A stretch of 39,420 bases of DNA from Coriobacteriales bacterium (GTDB taxonomy: Bacteria > Actinomycetota > Coriobacteriia > Coriobacteriales > Atopobiaceae): NCBI GenBank assembly GCA_030529625.1, contig JAUMWN010000016.1, positions 1-39,420 of the forward strand, in the 5' to 3' direction. The translations under genes and the position numbers were made by a program. The notes under the pieces are model-generated. The model was not told the origin of the DNA and did not search any database. It saw only the letters and a program-made list of their open reading frames with translations. The stretch's first letter is position 1. The number at the start of each line of letters is the position of its first letter. This document shows, in pieces, positions 14,823 through 23,446 of the stretch.

Positions 14823-16169
14823 CTACGCAAAGCTCAACTGCTCCAAGCGGTCGAACACCACGTCCACGCGGGTGAGAAACGCGCGCGGGTCGAATATCTG
14901 GTCGAGCTGAGCCGGCGTGAGCGTGCACTCGGAATCGTCATTCAGACGCTCGCGCAGAGTCTGCCCGGCGCGGGCCTGCTGCACGTCGTCCCACACCGCC
15001 ATGGAGTTGCGCTGCACGATCTTGTACGCGTCCTCGCGCGTGATGCCCGTGTCCACCAGGGCCAGCAGCACCTTGCTGGAGAAGATCAGGCCGCGCGTGC
15101 TGTTGAGGTTTGCCTCCATGCGCGCCGGATACAGCACCAAGCCGTCCAGGATGCGAATGAGACAACGCAGCATGTGGTCCAGCGCAATAAAGCTGTCGGC
15201 CAGCGCCACACGCTCGTTGGAGCTGTGACTGATGTCGCGCTCGTGCCACAGCGCCACGTTGTCGAACGCCACCTGCGCGTTGGCCTTTACCACACGTGAG
15301 AGGCCGCAAACCTTCTCCACGGTGATGGGGTTGCGCTTGTGCGGCATGGCGGAGCTGCCCTTCTGCCCACGCCTAAACGGCTCCTCGGCCTCCAGCGTGT
15401 CGGTCTTCTGGTGGTTGCGCACCTCCAATGCCAGCCGCTCGCAGGTTGCCGCCGTGGTGGCGAGCACGCCCGCAAGGTACGCATGATGGTCTCGGCTCAC
15501 CACCTGGGTGGAGAGCGGGTCGCCCTCGAGGCCCATGTGCTCGCACACGTACTTCTCGATGTAGGGATCGATGGACGAGTAGGTGCCCACGGCTCCCGAG
15601 ATGGCACCCACGGCAATCTGCTTGCGCGCGTCGAGCAGGCGATCCAGGTCGCGTCGCAGCTCCCAGGCCCAGCTGGCAAACTTCATGCCAAACGTCATGG
15701 GCTCGGCGTGGATGCCGTGCGTACGTCCCACGCACAGTGTGTCGCGCTCCTCAAAGGCGCGTCGGCGGCAGATCTGCCCGAGCTCGCGCACGTCCTGCAC
15801 GATGAGGTCGGTTGCCTGCGCCAGCTGGTAGCACAGGGCCGTGTCGCCCAGGTCGGAGCTGGTCATGCCGTAGTGCACCCAGCGACTGGGCTTTGGGTCG
15901 CCTTCCGGCACGTCCTTGTCAATGTAGGACCCCATGTTGGTGAGAAACGCAATCACGTCGTGATTGGTCACCTCCTCGATGGCGTCCACCTCCTCGCGAT
16001 TGAACGCCGCGTGTTCGCGAATCCAGGCGGCCTCCTCGCGCGTTATGCCAATCTGGCCCATCTCGGCATGGGCCTCGCAGGCAAGCACCTCGATTTCCTG
16101 CCAGACGGCGTACTTGTTCTCCAGCGAGAAGATATGGCCCATCTCGGGGCGGGTATAGCGATCGATCAT
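14823..16169 (-). CDS. purB: adenylosuccinate lyase
   Basis: A 448-residue enzyme of the fumarase/aspartase superfamily. It splits SAICAR to AICAR and adenylosuccinate to AMP, releasing fumarate. Motifs: start MIDRYTRPEMGHIFS, TSSDLGDTA, RTHGIHAEP and the signature SSAMPHKRNP. It is full length. The start has GAAGGGACC upstream. The downstream TSCPD gene starts 55 bases on. Together with purC it covers two successive steps around SAICAR. Confidence 0.97.
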   Translation of the reverse strand: MIDRYTRPEMGHIFSLENKYAVWQEIEVLACEAHAEMGQIGITREEAAWIREHAAFNREEVDAIEEVTNHDVIAFLTNMGSYIDKDVPEGDPKPSRWVHYGMTSSDLGDTALCYQLAQATDLIVQDVRELGQICRRRAFEERDTLCVGRTHGIHAEPMTFGMKFASWAWELRRDLDRLLDARKQIAVGAISGAVGTYSSIDPYIEKYVCEHMGLEGDPLSTQVVSRDHHAYLAGVLATTAATCERLALEVRNHQKTDTLEAEEPFRRGQKGSSAMPHKRNPITVEKVCGLSRVVKANAQVAFDNVALWHERDISHSSNERVALADSFIALDHMLRCLIRILDGLVLYPARMEANLNSTRGLIFSSKVLLALVDTGITREDAYKIVQRNSMAVWDDVQQARAGQTLRERLNDDSECTLTPAQLDQIFDPRAFLTRVDVVFDRLEQLSFA

Positions 16170-16248
16170 GCGAGGTCCCTTCGTGTGACGAGTGCTTGGG
16201 GGCTATTCTAGCTCAGTATGGTGTGCGTGAGGCACCCCGCACGTCTGT

Positions 16249-18753
16249 CTAGGCCGCGTCCTCCACAACCACGGCATCGTCCGCTGGCACGGCAGACACC
16301 GATTGCGACTCGACCATCACTTCCCCGGTGAGCGCCGTCACCCTGTTCTCCCAATCGCTCGTGCCGATAAAGGCCTTGAGGGCCTGCTCGCACGTGCCCC
16401 ACTCCTTTGCCAGCGGAGCCTGCGAGAGGCCCGGATAGTCCGCATTCGCGCCCGTGGGCAGGTAGCTGTTGAGTGCCACGGTGTAGGTGGCGGCATCGTC
16501 GAGCGGCGTGTTGCCCTTCACGAGTGTGATGCCGGTGATGACGGGGGCATCGGCGTTCGACCAGTCCACCGTAACCTGCACACCGCCCAGGACGAGCACG
16601 TTGCCGGAGTTGTCTGGCCACGTGTAGTCCTTGGCGGCTTTCTCCAGGGCCTGCTGCATGGGAACGCCCTCGTTAAGCTGTTGTTGCACGCATTCCTTTT
16701 GCTGGTTGAACACCTTCCGGCAGGGTGCCATAATGCTCAGCGACTTCTCGAGCATCGTGCGCAGCGCAGCTCCGGTAAGGGTGCGCGTCTCCAGGGTGTT
16801 GCCGTAGGGCGAGATGGACAGCACGTCGTTGTAGGTAACCGGACCGCTGGGAATGCCTCCGCGGATGCCACCCGCGTTCTCCAGCGCGAGGTCGGCTCCG
16901 GTGGCCGCAAGGTAGGCCGCCGTCACCACGTGCCCAATGGGCTCGTCACGCGTGCGCAGCCACTCCCACGACAGTTTGAGGTCGCTGAGCTGGTTTACGT
17001 TGGTGTTCCTAAACGGGTAGTCGTAGGCTTGAGTACTCGTCCCCACGGGCTTGCTCAGCGTCTCCTGCTCCTCGCTCTCGATGGTCGTGGTGAGCTGGCT
17101 CACCGTCTCGTCAACCGGGCTGTCCTTGACGTCCGCATAGCCAACCTTGGTTTGCGAGGACTCAACGCTGTCCCACGTGCCGTTGCCGTCTGCATCGCTC
17201 AGCATAAGGTCCAGCGTGCCAACGTAGTGGAAGTAGTAATCCGCCTGCACGAGCGCCACGCCGTGCTTTTGGGCGTCGTTTACCAGTCCGTCACCCTTGC
17301 TGGTGTTGTTAATGAGGATGTGCTGGTGACCCGAGACCACCGCGTCAAGACCCTTGGTCTTGGCAACAAACTGCTTGGCGTCGCGAAGGTGCGCAAGCGC
17401 TATAACCACGTCGCACTGCTCGTCGTTGCGCAGCTTGGCGGCGAGCTCGCTAGCGCGAGTCGCCGCGTTGGCAAACGGCTGCACGTGTTCCACGTATGTT
17501 GCCGCACTCGTTGCGTAGAAGCTCTCGTCAATCACCCCCAGCACGCCCACACGCACCGTGGCACCCTCGCTGGTGGTGATGTCCTTAACGAGGTAGTCCT
17601 GCTTAAAGAACGGCTTGCCGTCCTTGCCCGTAACGTTTGCACCCAGTATGGCAAACGCGTACTTGGCATCGAGCTGCTGAAGACGGGTGTCCCCGTAGCT
17701 CCAGTCGTGGTTGCCAGGCGTCGTGGCATCCACACCCACGGCGTCCATGAGCCGCGCGATGCTCTCGCCTTTTTGCACCGTGGCAAACGACTGGCCGTGG
17801 AAGGTGTCGCCTGCGTCCAAGAGCAGGTTGGGCTTGGTCTTGTCCTTGAGCGCCTTGAGCGCCGCATAGCCAATGGCCTTGTTGTAGTCATCGAGCTTGT
17901 AGTAGCCGTGGGTGTCGTTAACGTACATCACGTGGATGGTTGCCGTCTTGGGATTGGACTCTGGTGTGGGCTCCGGCGTGGGCGTAGGGTCGGGTGTAGG
18001 GTCGGGTGTAGGCGTGGGGTCGGCCTTTTGCGTGGGGTCGGCCTCCTGGGCAGTCTCCACCTTCGTGCCCTGCATGGTTACCATAAGGTCCACGCCCTTG
18101 CCGTCGTAGGTAAAGGCCTGCGATGCCTCCGTCTCCACGCTCTCGCGCTTTGTTTGGACGGCAAGGGCCACGTGACCCGCAGGCGCAAGGCCCGCACACG
18201 CCACAACGACCGCCACGAGCACCACGAGCGTGGACTTCAAGCGTCCGCGTCGCACGAGTACGACGGCCACGGCAATGGCGGCCATACCGCACAACGCAAG
18301 CGGCAGGGCATGCGCGCTTGCGTCCCCGGTTTGCGCGAGGTCCTGCGAGCGGGTCAGTCGCTTGGCGGTGCTCTCCCCTTGCGCCTTGCTGTTGTTGGTG
18401 CTCGAGCCGCTCGCGCTTGTGCCCGTTCCCTTTTTGCTCAGCGTGAGGTTGAGGGCAATCGAGGCACCCGGCGCCAGGCTTTGGGTCGTCGTCTTCGTGG
18501 ACTCGCTTGCCACAAATCCGTCCGGCACCGATGCCGCCAGGCTCACGTCCTCAATCGTGGCCGTCGACTCGTTGCTGCCCGTAATGGTGGCATGCACCTT
18601 CTCGCCGGCAGCGTAGGTCTCCTTGTCGTAGGTAATCTGGATGGCGAGGTCGTCCTCGGCGGCCTGAGAAGTACACGGCAAGAGCAACATCGCAAGCATC
18701 GCTGCGGCCAAAAGCGCCGTCACGCGCAAACACACCGTCCGTACCGTTTTCAT
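16249..18753 (-). CDS. cell-surface 5'-nucleotidase with internal sorting signal
   Basis: A long secreted protein (834 residues from ATG 18753; a GTG 9 bases earlier is also possible). In order: signal peptide; a ~90-residue Ig-like/CARDB-like domain; a Ser/Thr linker; LAQTGD followed by a membrane segment and RRGR, i.e. a complete sortase signal; a second hydrophobic segment (STLVVLVAVVVACAGLA); a Pro-Thr-Asp linker; a metallophosphatase domain (VNDTHG, DAGDTFHG, PGNHDWSYG, GHQH); and a 5'-nucleotidase C-terminal domain (ENAGGIRGG, SPYGNTLET). It should release nucleosides outside the cell. A Ca-loop-like DADGNGTWD lies between the domains. The sorting signal is in the middle, not at the end, which is unusual. 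No LPXTG-like motif is seen at the real C-terminus (VVVEDAA). Confidence 0.88.
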   Translation of the reverse strand: MKTVRTVCLRVTALLAAAMLAMLLLPCTSQAAEDDLAIQITYDKETYAAGEKVHATITGSNESTATIEDVSLAASVPDGFVASESTKTTTQSLAPGASIALNLTLSKKGTGTSASGSSTNNSKAQGESTAKRLTRSQDLAQTGDASAHALPLALCGMAAIAVAVVLVRRGRLKSTLVVLVAVVVACAGLAPAGHVALAVQTKRESVETEASQAFTYDGKGVDLMVTMQGTKVETAQEADPTQKADPTPTPDPTPDPTPTPEPTPESNPKTATIHVMYVNDTHGYYKLDDYNKAIGYAALKALKDKTKPNLLLDAGDTFHGQSFATVQKGESIARLMDAVGVDATTPGNHDWSYGDTRLQQLDAKYAFAILGANVTGKDGKPFFKQDYLVKDITTSEGATVRVGVLGVIDESFYATSAATYVEHVQPFANAATRASELAAKLRNDEQCDVVIALAHLRDAKQFVAKTKGLDAVVSGHQHILINNTSKGDGLVNDAQKHGVALVQADYYFHYVGTLDLMLSDADGNGTWDSVESSQTKVGYADVKDSPVDETVSQLTTTIESEEQETLSKPVGTSTQAYDYPFRNTNVNQLSDLKLSWEWLRTRDEPIGHVVTAAYLAATGADLALENAGGIRGGIPSGPVTYNDVLSISPYGNTLETRTLTGAALRTMLEKSLSIMAPCRKVFNQQKECVQQQLNEGVPMQQALEKAAKDYTWPDNSGNVLVLGGVQVTVDWSNADAPVITGITLVKGNTPLDDAATYTVALNSYLPTGANADYPGLSQAPLAKEWGTCEQALKAFIGTSDWENRVTALTGEVMVESQSVSAVPADDAVVVEDAA

Positions 18754-18806
18754 CTGCGCCACCGTCCCCTCGTGCCAACCATGCGCTACCAGTCGCCTCG
18801 CCCAAG

Positions 18807-20174
18807 CTACAGCGTGGCGCGCGCCTCTGCAAGCTGAGCCGCGACCGCATCGTTGCCCGTTCCGCCATACGTCGTACGCGCGCGGGCAATTCCTGCCGGG
18901 TCGAGCGTGCCCACTACGTCCTGCTCAAAGAGCTCGCTCGCCTCACGCAGCTCCGCGAGCGTGAGGTCCTCCAAGCCGCACCCGCGCTTCTCGCACTCCA
19001 GCACCAGGCGTCCAACCACGGCGTGTGCCTCGCGAAACGGCATGCCGCGCTTGGCCAGGTAGTCGGCCACATCGGTTGCCGCCGAGAAGCCCGTGCCAGC
19101 CTCGGCCAACATGCGGTCCTCGTTTACCGTAAGCGTTTGGAGCATGCCGGCCATGATGGCCATGCAGTCACCCAAGGTGCGTGCGGCATCGATTGGCCCC
19201 TCCTTGCACTCCTGCAGGTCCTTGTTGTAGGCCAGAGGCAGCGACTTGCACGTGGTGAGCAGCGCCATGAGGTCGCCGTACACGCGACCACACTTTCCGC
19301 GGGTGAGCTCGGCGAAGTCGGGGTTCTTCTTTTGCGGCATGATGGACGAGCCGGTGGAGTACGCGTCCGAGAGCGTGATGTAGCCAAACTCCGAGCTGCT
19401 CCACAGCACGATCTCCTCGCACAGGCGCGACAGATGCATCATGCTCACGGCGCACGCATACTCCAGGTCCAGCAGGTAGTCGCGGTCGCTCACGGCGTCC
19501 AGCGAATTGGGTATGGTGCGCTTGAAGCCCAAAAGCTCCGTGGTGCGGTCGCGGTTGAGCGGGTAGGTGGTGCCGGCGAGCGCCGCTGCGCCCAGCGGGT
19601 TGGCGTCGGCGGCGTCATATGCCGCCTGCAGCCGCGTGGCGTCTCGCGTGAACATCCAAAAGTACGCCAGCATGTGATGCGAGAAGAGTACCGGCTGCGC
19701 GTGCTGCAGATGCGTGTAGCCGGGCATCACCACGTCGAGGTTCTTCTGGGCAACGTCTGCCAGCACGCGCCGCAGCTCGTGGTTGCCCTCGAGGAGCTCG
19801 GCGCAGAGGTCCTTTGCCAGCAGCCGAATGTCGGTAGCCACCTGGTCATTGCGCGAACGGCCCGTGTGCAGGCGTCCCCCCGCCGCGCCAATGCGCTCGG
19901 TGAGGGTGCGCTCCACGGCCATGTGCACGTCCTCGTCGTCGACGTTCCACACAAAGGTGCCGTCCTCGATCTCGCCCGCGATCCTTGTGAGCCCATCCAC
20001 GATGGCCGCTCGGTCATCCTCCGAGATAACCCCCTGCTCGGCGAGCATGGTGGCGTGCGCGATGGAGCCTCGAATGTCCTGCTGGGCCATGTTCTTGTCT
20101 ACTTCGAGCGACGCGCCAAACTCCTGCGTAAACGCGTCCACGCCACCCTCAAACCTACCGCCCCACAATGCCAT
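18807..20174 (-). CDS. argH: argininosuccinate lyase
   Basis: A 455-residue lyase of arginine synthesis, splitting argininosuccinate to arginine and fumarate. It starts MALWGGRF, has TGRSRNDQVATD and the signature GSSIMPQKKNPD, and is complete. ATG 20174 follows GGGAGG; the frame can be extended to 20573 but that would overlap the upstream gene and break the known N-terminus. No argG is near, so the other arginine genes are elsewhere. A 25-base gap to the upstream membrane protein gene suggests one transcript. Confidence 0.96.
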   Translation of the reverse strand: MALWGGRFEGGVDAFTQEFGASLEVDKNMAQQDIRGSIAHATMLAEQGVISEDDRAAIVDGLTRIAGEIEDGTFVWNVDDEDVHMAVERTLTERIGAAGGRLHTGRSRNDQVATDIRLLAKDLCAELLEGNHELRRVLADVAQKNLDVVMPGYTHLQHAQPVLFSHHMLAYFWMFTRDATRLQAAYDAADANPLGAAALAGTTYPLNRDRTTELLGFKRTIPNSLDAVSDRDYLLDLEYACAVSMMHLSRLCEEIVLWSSSEFGYITLSDAYSTGSSIMPQKKNPDFAELTRGKCGRVYGDLMALLTTCKSLPLAYNKDLQECKEGPIDAARTLGDCMAIMAGMLQTLTVNEDRMLAEAGTGFSAATDVADYLAKRGMPFREAHAVVGRLVLECEKRGCGLEDLTLAELREASELFEQDVVGTLDPAGIARARTTYGGTGNDAVAAQLAEARATL

Positions 20175-20199
20175 GAGCGCCTCCCGTTCCAACGATTTT

Positions 20200-20889
20200 T
20201 TATGCGTAGTAATGTGTGTCGTCCACCAGTTCGCGAATCTCGGCGGCGATGGCGTCGGTCTCGCTCTCCGCATCGTCGCCAGACAATTTGTTGAGCTCTG
20301 CCTGGAGCTTTTCCAGCTCGAGCAGCAGCCGGTCGTTTGCCTGCTGTATGTTGTCCATCTCTTCCAGCGCAGTGCGCATGACCGCAAGTCGATGCTGCTC
20401 GGTTTGCCTGCCCTCAAGACCTCCCGCGCGATCGATGCGATCCAGGCGCTGGTACTCCGCGGAGTCAAACGCCTGCATGCGGTTAACGATTTGCACGGAG
20501 TTGGACAGGATGCCATCGCAGGCAGACTCCACGGGAATCGAGAACTTGTCCCAAGTAAGGCTGCCTTCCTCAAACTCCCTCTTCAGCAAGGAGAGAATGT
20601 CCTTGCGCAGCAACTCGCTGCGGCCAAACGTCTCCAGGACGTCTTGGGCACGTATGCCCAGCGCCCCGTCGTCTGTGTATCCTTGGGCTATCTTGAGCAT
20701 CTGCTCCTTGGACACCTTGTTCTCGGCATTGAGGTACGCGTAGGGTTGGGGCTTCTTTGCGGCCTCAAGTCGCCGCTTGCCGCCGTTGCCCCATCCAGCG
20801 GCACGGCCAATTCCCCACACCAGGCCGCCAGCCAACAGGGTAACGACCACAAGGGCAATGGCGCCCATGGCAATAAAGATGGCTCCCAT
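20200..20889 (-). CDS. membrane-anchored coiled-coil protein
   Basis: A 229-residue protein of unknown function. It has an N-terminal membrane segment (FIAMGAIALVVVTLLAGGLVW), a basic stretch, a ~100-residue helical domain, then a coiled coil of Glu/Gln/Leu pattern (residues ~165-210; QQANDRLLLELEKLQAELNK) and an acidic end. ATG 20889 follows GGGGGT weakly; the frame extends upstream without a ribosome site. The body should be in the cytoplasm. It precedes argH by 25 bases, but nothing ties it to arginine synthesis. The gap upstream to 21222 holds no gene. Confidence 0.75.
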   Translation of the reverse strand: MGAIFIAMGAIALVVVTLLAGGLVWGIGRAAGWGNGGKRRLEAAKKPQPYAYLNAENKVSKEQMLKIAQGYTDDGALGIRAQDVLETFGRSELLRKDILSLLKREFEEGSLTWDKFSIPVESACDGILSNSVQIVNRMQAFDSAEYQRLDRIDRAGGLEGRQTEQHRLAVMRTALEEMDNIQQANDRLLLELEKLQAELNKLSGDDAESETDAIAAEIRELVDDTHYYA

Positions 20890-20999
20890 GTAAACCCCCA
20901 ATCCCCAATCACGTAGTAAGTGTACCCGCTCTGAGGTATGCGTGCAAAAGCCTGACCGTAGGAGCAGGAACGTGAGGTTCCAACCGTTACCGTTTAGAC

Positions 21000-21033
21000 C
21001 TGCCATCACACAGCCCAAAAAAGGGGATGGCAG
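21000..21033. repeat. hairpin CTGCCATC/GATGGCAG
   Basis: An 8-bp perfect stem with an 18-base loop containing AAAAAA in the divergent gap between the coiled-coil gene and the EIIB-ROK gene. The 333-bp gap has no gene; it contains this hairpin, a GGAAC/GTTCC hairpin near 20970, and the larger repeat at 21064. The role is unknown. Confidence 0.35.
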
Positions 21034-21063
21034 ATACGACGCTCACGTGTGGTGCCCAGGGAA

Positions 21064-21138
21064 TAATTGACATTTTGCGAGGCCATTTTTGCCACCAACT
21101 GGGCTTTTTCTCCCGTGGGCCTTCCAAAATGTCAATTA
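21064..21138. repeat. 75-bp inverted repeat upstream of the EIIB-ROK gene
   Basis: The outer arms TAATTGACATTTTG (21064-21077) and its complement (21125-21138) are perfect; after two unpaired bases on each side, AGGCC pairs with GGCCT. The 33-base loop contains GCCATTTTTGCC. It differs from the GGGGACAGTCCCC type. It lies ~45 bases before the likely -10 box and may be an operator or a repeat copy. Confidence 0.7.
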
Positions 21139-21182
21139 AACGCATCGAGCTGCCAGGGTACGGCACTGCGTCCGCGTCACGC

Positions 21183-21188
21183 TATGAT
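21183..21188 (+). promoter_or_regulatory. -10 box of the EIIB-ROK gene
   Basis: TATGAT (one mismatch to TATAAT) stands 34 bases before the ATG at 21223, followed by the ribosome site GGGAGGGG. No good -35 box is seen, which suggests an activator or an alternative sigma factor. Confidence 0.35.
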
Positions 21189-21222
21189 ACAAACAGCCAG
21201 ACGTCACGTCGTGGGAGGGGCA

Positions 21223-22677
21223 ATGGAGCAGATTGGACGCGACTTTCGCGCATACGTTGCAAGCTATCACATACCAGACTGCACGGTGGAACAGGTCGAC
21301 GAGGATCACATTACCCTAACCACCCCGCACGCGCGAGGCGAGGTGATCTTCTATGCGTTTGAGGGCGCGCCCGAGATCGTCGAGCTACGCATAGAAGACG
21401 CGGACTGCGCCTGCGAACCCAAGTTCTTTCTCCACTTTCAACTCACGGACGAGTCGCGCGCCAAGGAACTCTTTGGCGAGATGGCAAGCGAACTGCAGCA
21501 GCACGACCTCTTCCACACCACGCGCGTGTTGCTGTGCTGCACGGCAGGGCTCACCACCAGCATGTTTGCCAGCAAGCTTGCCGAGGCAGCCAAGACGCTT
21601 TCGCTCAACTACACCTTTGAGGCCATCCCCTTGGATCAGGCCCGAACCGAGGGTGGTTCCTACGATGTCGTGCTGCTCGCGCCGCAGGTGGGCTACCAGC
21701 GCGACGCCGTGGCCGAGTCGTTTCCCAACGCCGTCGTGGTGGAGATTCCGGCCAAGGTCTTTGCGAGCTTCGACGCCGGAAGCGCACTGCGGCTGGTTAT
21801 GCACGTGCTCTCGGACCACACGGTGTTTCCAGAGCACGACGGGACCAACCTCAAGCTGGCGCGCGACCTCAAGAACGACAGGCGCATAATGGTGGTTACC
21901 GCCATCAACCGACCTCGCTCGTCGTGGATTGGTTGGAGGATCTATGACAAGGGCACCATTGTGGCGCATGGCAGCGTAACCAAGCCCACGCATGACCTGC
22001 GCGACGTCGAGGACCTGCTGGCCACGCTGCATGTGCGCGGCTGGAACCCGAGCGACCTGGACGCCATTGGCATTGCCGTGCCCGGCGTGATCAACCGCGG
22101 GACCGTTGCGTTGGCGGCCAAGCACGTGACCGACTACGAGCTGGGCAGGACCCTGTGTAAGCGCTATGGGACCAAGGTGTTTGTGGACAACAACGCCAAT
22201 GCCGCTGCCGTGGGCTGCTATGTGAGCCAGGACGAGTACGACTCGGTGGTGCTGCACACCCAGCAGACCGGGTTTTTGGTAGGCGGGCAGGGCATCGTTG
22301 TGGACGGACACCTGGTAAAGGGACGCAAGAACTTTGCCGGCGAGCTCACACCGCTGTACGGGGCCATACACGAGCCAGACAGGTCAAAGCGCGACACGAG
22401 CGTCGCATGGACGTCGGAGGGCATGCGCAAGACCGTCGCTCCCCTGCTTGCCGCCGACATCGCGCTCGTGGCGCCCGATGCGATCTACGTGGCCGTCGAC
22501 CTGCTTGACGACATGGACGCGCTGCGCGAGGAGATCTCCCGCTACTTTGGCAGCAGGCTCGATGCCTACATCCCCGACCTTATTCGCGTGACCGACTACC
22601 GGGAGCGCATTGCGCTCGGCGAGCTCGCACTCTGCCTGCAAAAGCTCAGCAACCCGCGTCCGCACCGAAAGCACTAG
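21223..22677 (+). CDS. PTS EIIB-like domain fused to a ROK-family domain
   Basis: A 484-residue protein of three parts. Residues 1-~98 match nothing I recognise. Residues ~101-205 look like a PTS EIIB of the lactose/cellobiose type: VLLCCTAGLTTSM has the phospho-Cys (Cys106) in C-x-A-G-x-[ST]-T-S context. Residues ~225-484 match a ROK sugar-kinase/repressor fold: GIAVPGVINRG, VDNNANAAAVG and GGQGIVVDGHLVKGRKNFAGEL. The usual N-terminal phosphate loop D-x-GGT is missing (here AINRPRSSWIGWR), and the ROK zinc cluster is absent, so kinase activity is doubtful. I infer a PTS-linked sensor or regulator. ATG 21223 is set by GGGAGGGG; upstream frame extension into the inverted repeat is rejected. 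Confidence 0.8.
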   Translation: MEQIGRDFRAYVASYHIPDCTVEQVDEDHITLTTPHARGEVIFYAFEGAPEIVELRIEDADCACEPKFFLHFQLTDESRAKELFGEMASELQQHDLFHTTRVLLCCTAGLTTSMFASKLAEAAKTLSLNYTFEAIPLDQARTEGGSYDVVLLAPQVGYQRDAVAESFPNAVVVEIPAKVFASFDAGSALRLVMHVLSDHTVFPEHDGTNLKLARDLKNDRRIMVVTAINRPRSSWIGWRIYDKGTIVAHGSVTKPTHDLRDVEDLLATLHVRGWNPSDLDAIGIAVPGVINRGTVALAAKHVTDYELGRTLCKRYGTKVFVDNNANAAAVGCYVSQDEYDSVVLHTQQTGFLVGGQGIVVDGHLVKGRKNFAGELTPLYGAIHEPDRSKRDTSVAWTSEGMRKTVAPLLAADIALVAPDAIYVAVDLLDDMDALREEISRYFGSRLDAYIPDLIRVTDYRERIALGELALCLQKLSNPRPHRKH

Positions 22678-22760
22678 CCCACATATACTGGGGGGACAGT
22701 CCCCTAAACTCAGGGGACAGTCCCCTGAGTTTAGGGGACTGTCCCCCCAGTATATGTGGG
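22678..22760. repeat. 83-bp perfect palindrome
   Basis: Two perfect 41-base arms around one central A. Each arm contains nested GGGGACAGTCCCC units, so the core appears three times. It begins on the first base after the stop codon of the EIIB-ROK gene and ends 5 bases before the ccdA stop. This is the longest perfect palindrome of the window. Confidence 0.9.
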
Positions 22761-22765
22761 GCGAA

Positions 22766-23446
22766 TTACCGCGAGAGCAGCGCGAGCCACGAGCCGAGGA
22801 AGCCCGTTGCCATGAGCAGGCCCATGCACACCAACACGATGCCGCACACGCGGTTTATGGCGTCGTAGTGGCACCTCGTCCATGCGAAGGCGCCCTCCAG
22901 CCGGTCGAGCAGCACGGCCGAGAGCACAAACGGCACCCCAAGGCCCGCGGAGTAGCAGCATAGCAGCAAGACGCCCGAAAGCGTGCTGCCCGACGAGGCG
23001 GCAAGGCTCAGCGCCGACGCAAGGAAGGTACCCACGCAGGGAGACCAGCCAACGGCAAACACCAGGCCAAACAGCACCGAGCTGCCAAAGCCGCGAGGCA
23101 CGACCGCCTTGTGCGGCTTGAGCGTGCGCGAGAGCGCGGGGATGCGCAGCACGCCCGCATAGTTGAGGCCCAGCACCATCAGCACCACGCCGCACACCAC
23201 GTCAACCGCACGGCCATACCGCAGCAGCAACGACCCGGCCGTGCCCGCAAAGGCGCCCAGCGCAACAAAGACTGCCGAGAACCCCAGCACGAATCCTAGC
23301 GCACACAACACGGTATGCCCAACGCCGGCATGCGATTCCTCGCTCGCGCCACCTGCAAAGTACGCGACGTACAGCGGCAGCAGGGGCAACAGACACGGGG
23401 AGACAAAGGTGACGATCCCCTCTAAGAACGTGAGCAGGTAGTTCAT
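22766..23446 (-). CDS. ccdA: CcdA-type thiol-disulfide transporter
   Basis: A 226-residue membrane protein of the DsbD/CcdA family, passing electrons from cytoplasmic thioredoxin across the membrane. It has six predicted membrane segments; key Cys occur in VSPCLLPLLP and WSPCVGTF, the two conserved positions. The start ATGA overlaps the stop of the thioredoxin-like gene, so they form an operon: CcdA should keep that extracytoplasmic thioredoxin reduced. AGGT is the only ribosome-site hint. It may serve cytochrome c maturation or other outside-thiol reduction; no cytochrome genes are in view. Confidence 0.93.
   Translation of the reverse strand: MNYLLTFLEGIVTFVSPCLLPLLPLYVAYFAGGASEESHAGVGHTVLCALGFVLGFSAVFVALGAFAGTAGSLLLRYGRAVDVVCGVVLMVLGLNYAGVLRIPALSRTLKPHKAVVPRGFGSSVLFGLVFAVGWSPCVGTFLASALSLAASSGSTLSGVLLLCCYSAGLGVPFVLSAVLLDRLEGAFAWTRCHYDAINRVCGIVLVCMGLLMATGFLGSWLALLSR

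Noticed and set aside
16303..18837. 844-codon plus-strand frame opposite the nucleotidase
   Set aside because: The protein is Arg/His/Val-rich without domains and lies exactly on a motif-confirmed gene.
20175..20573. N-terminal extension of argH
   Set aside because: It overlaps the coiled-coil gene, has no ribosome site, and the known N-terminus MALWGGRF starts at 20174.
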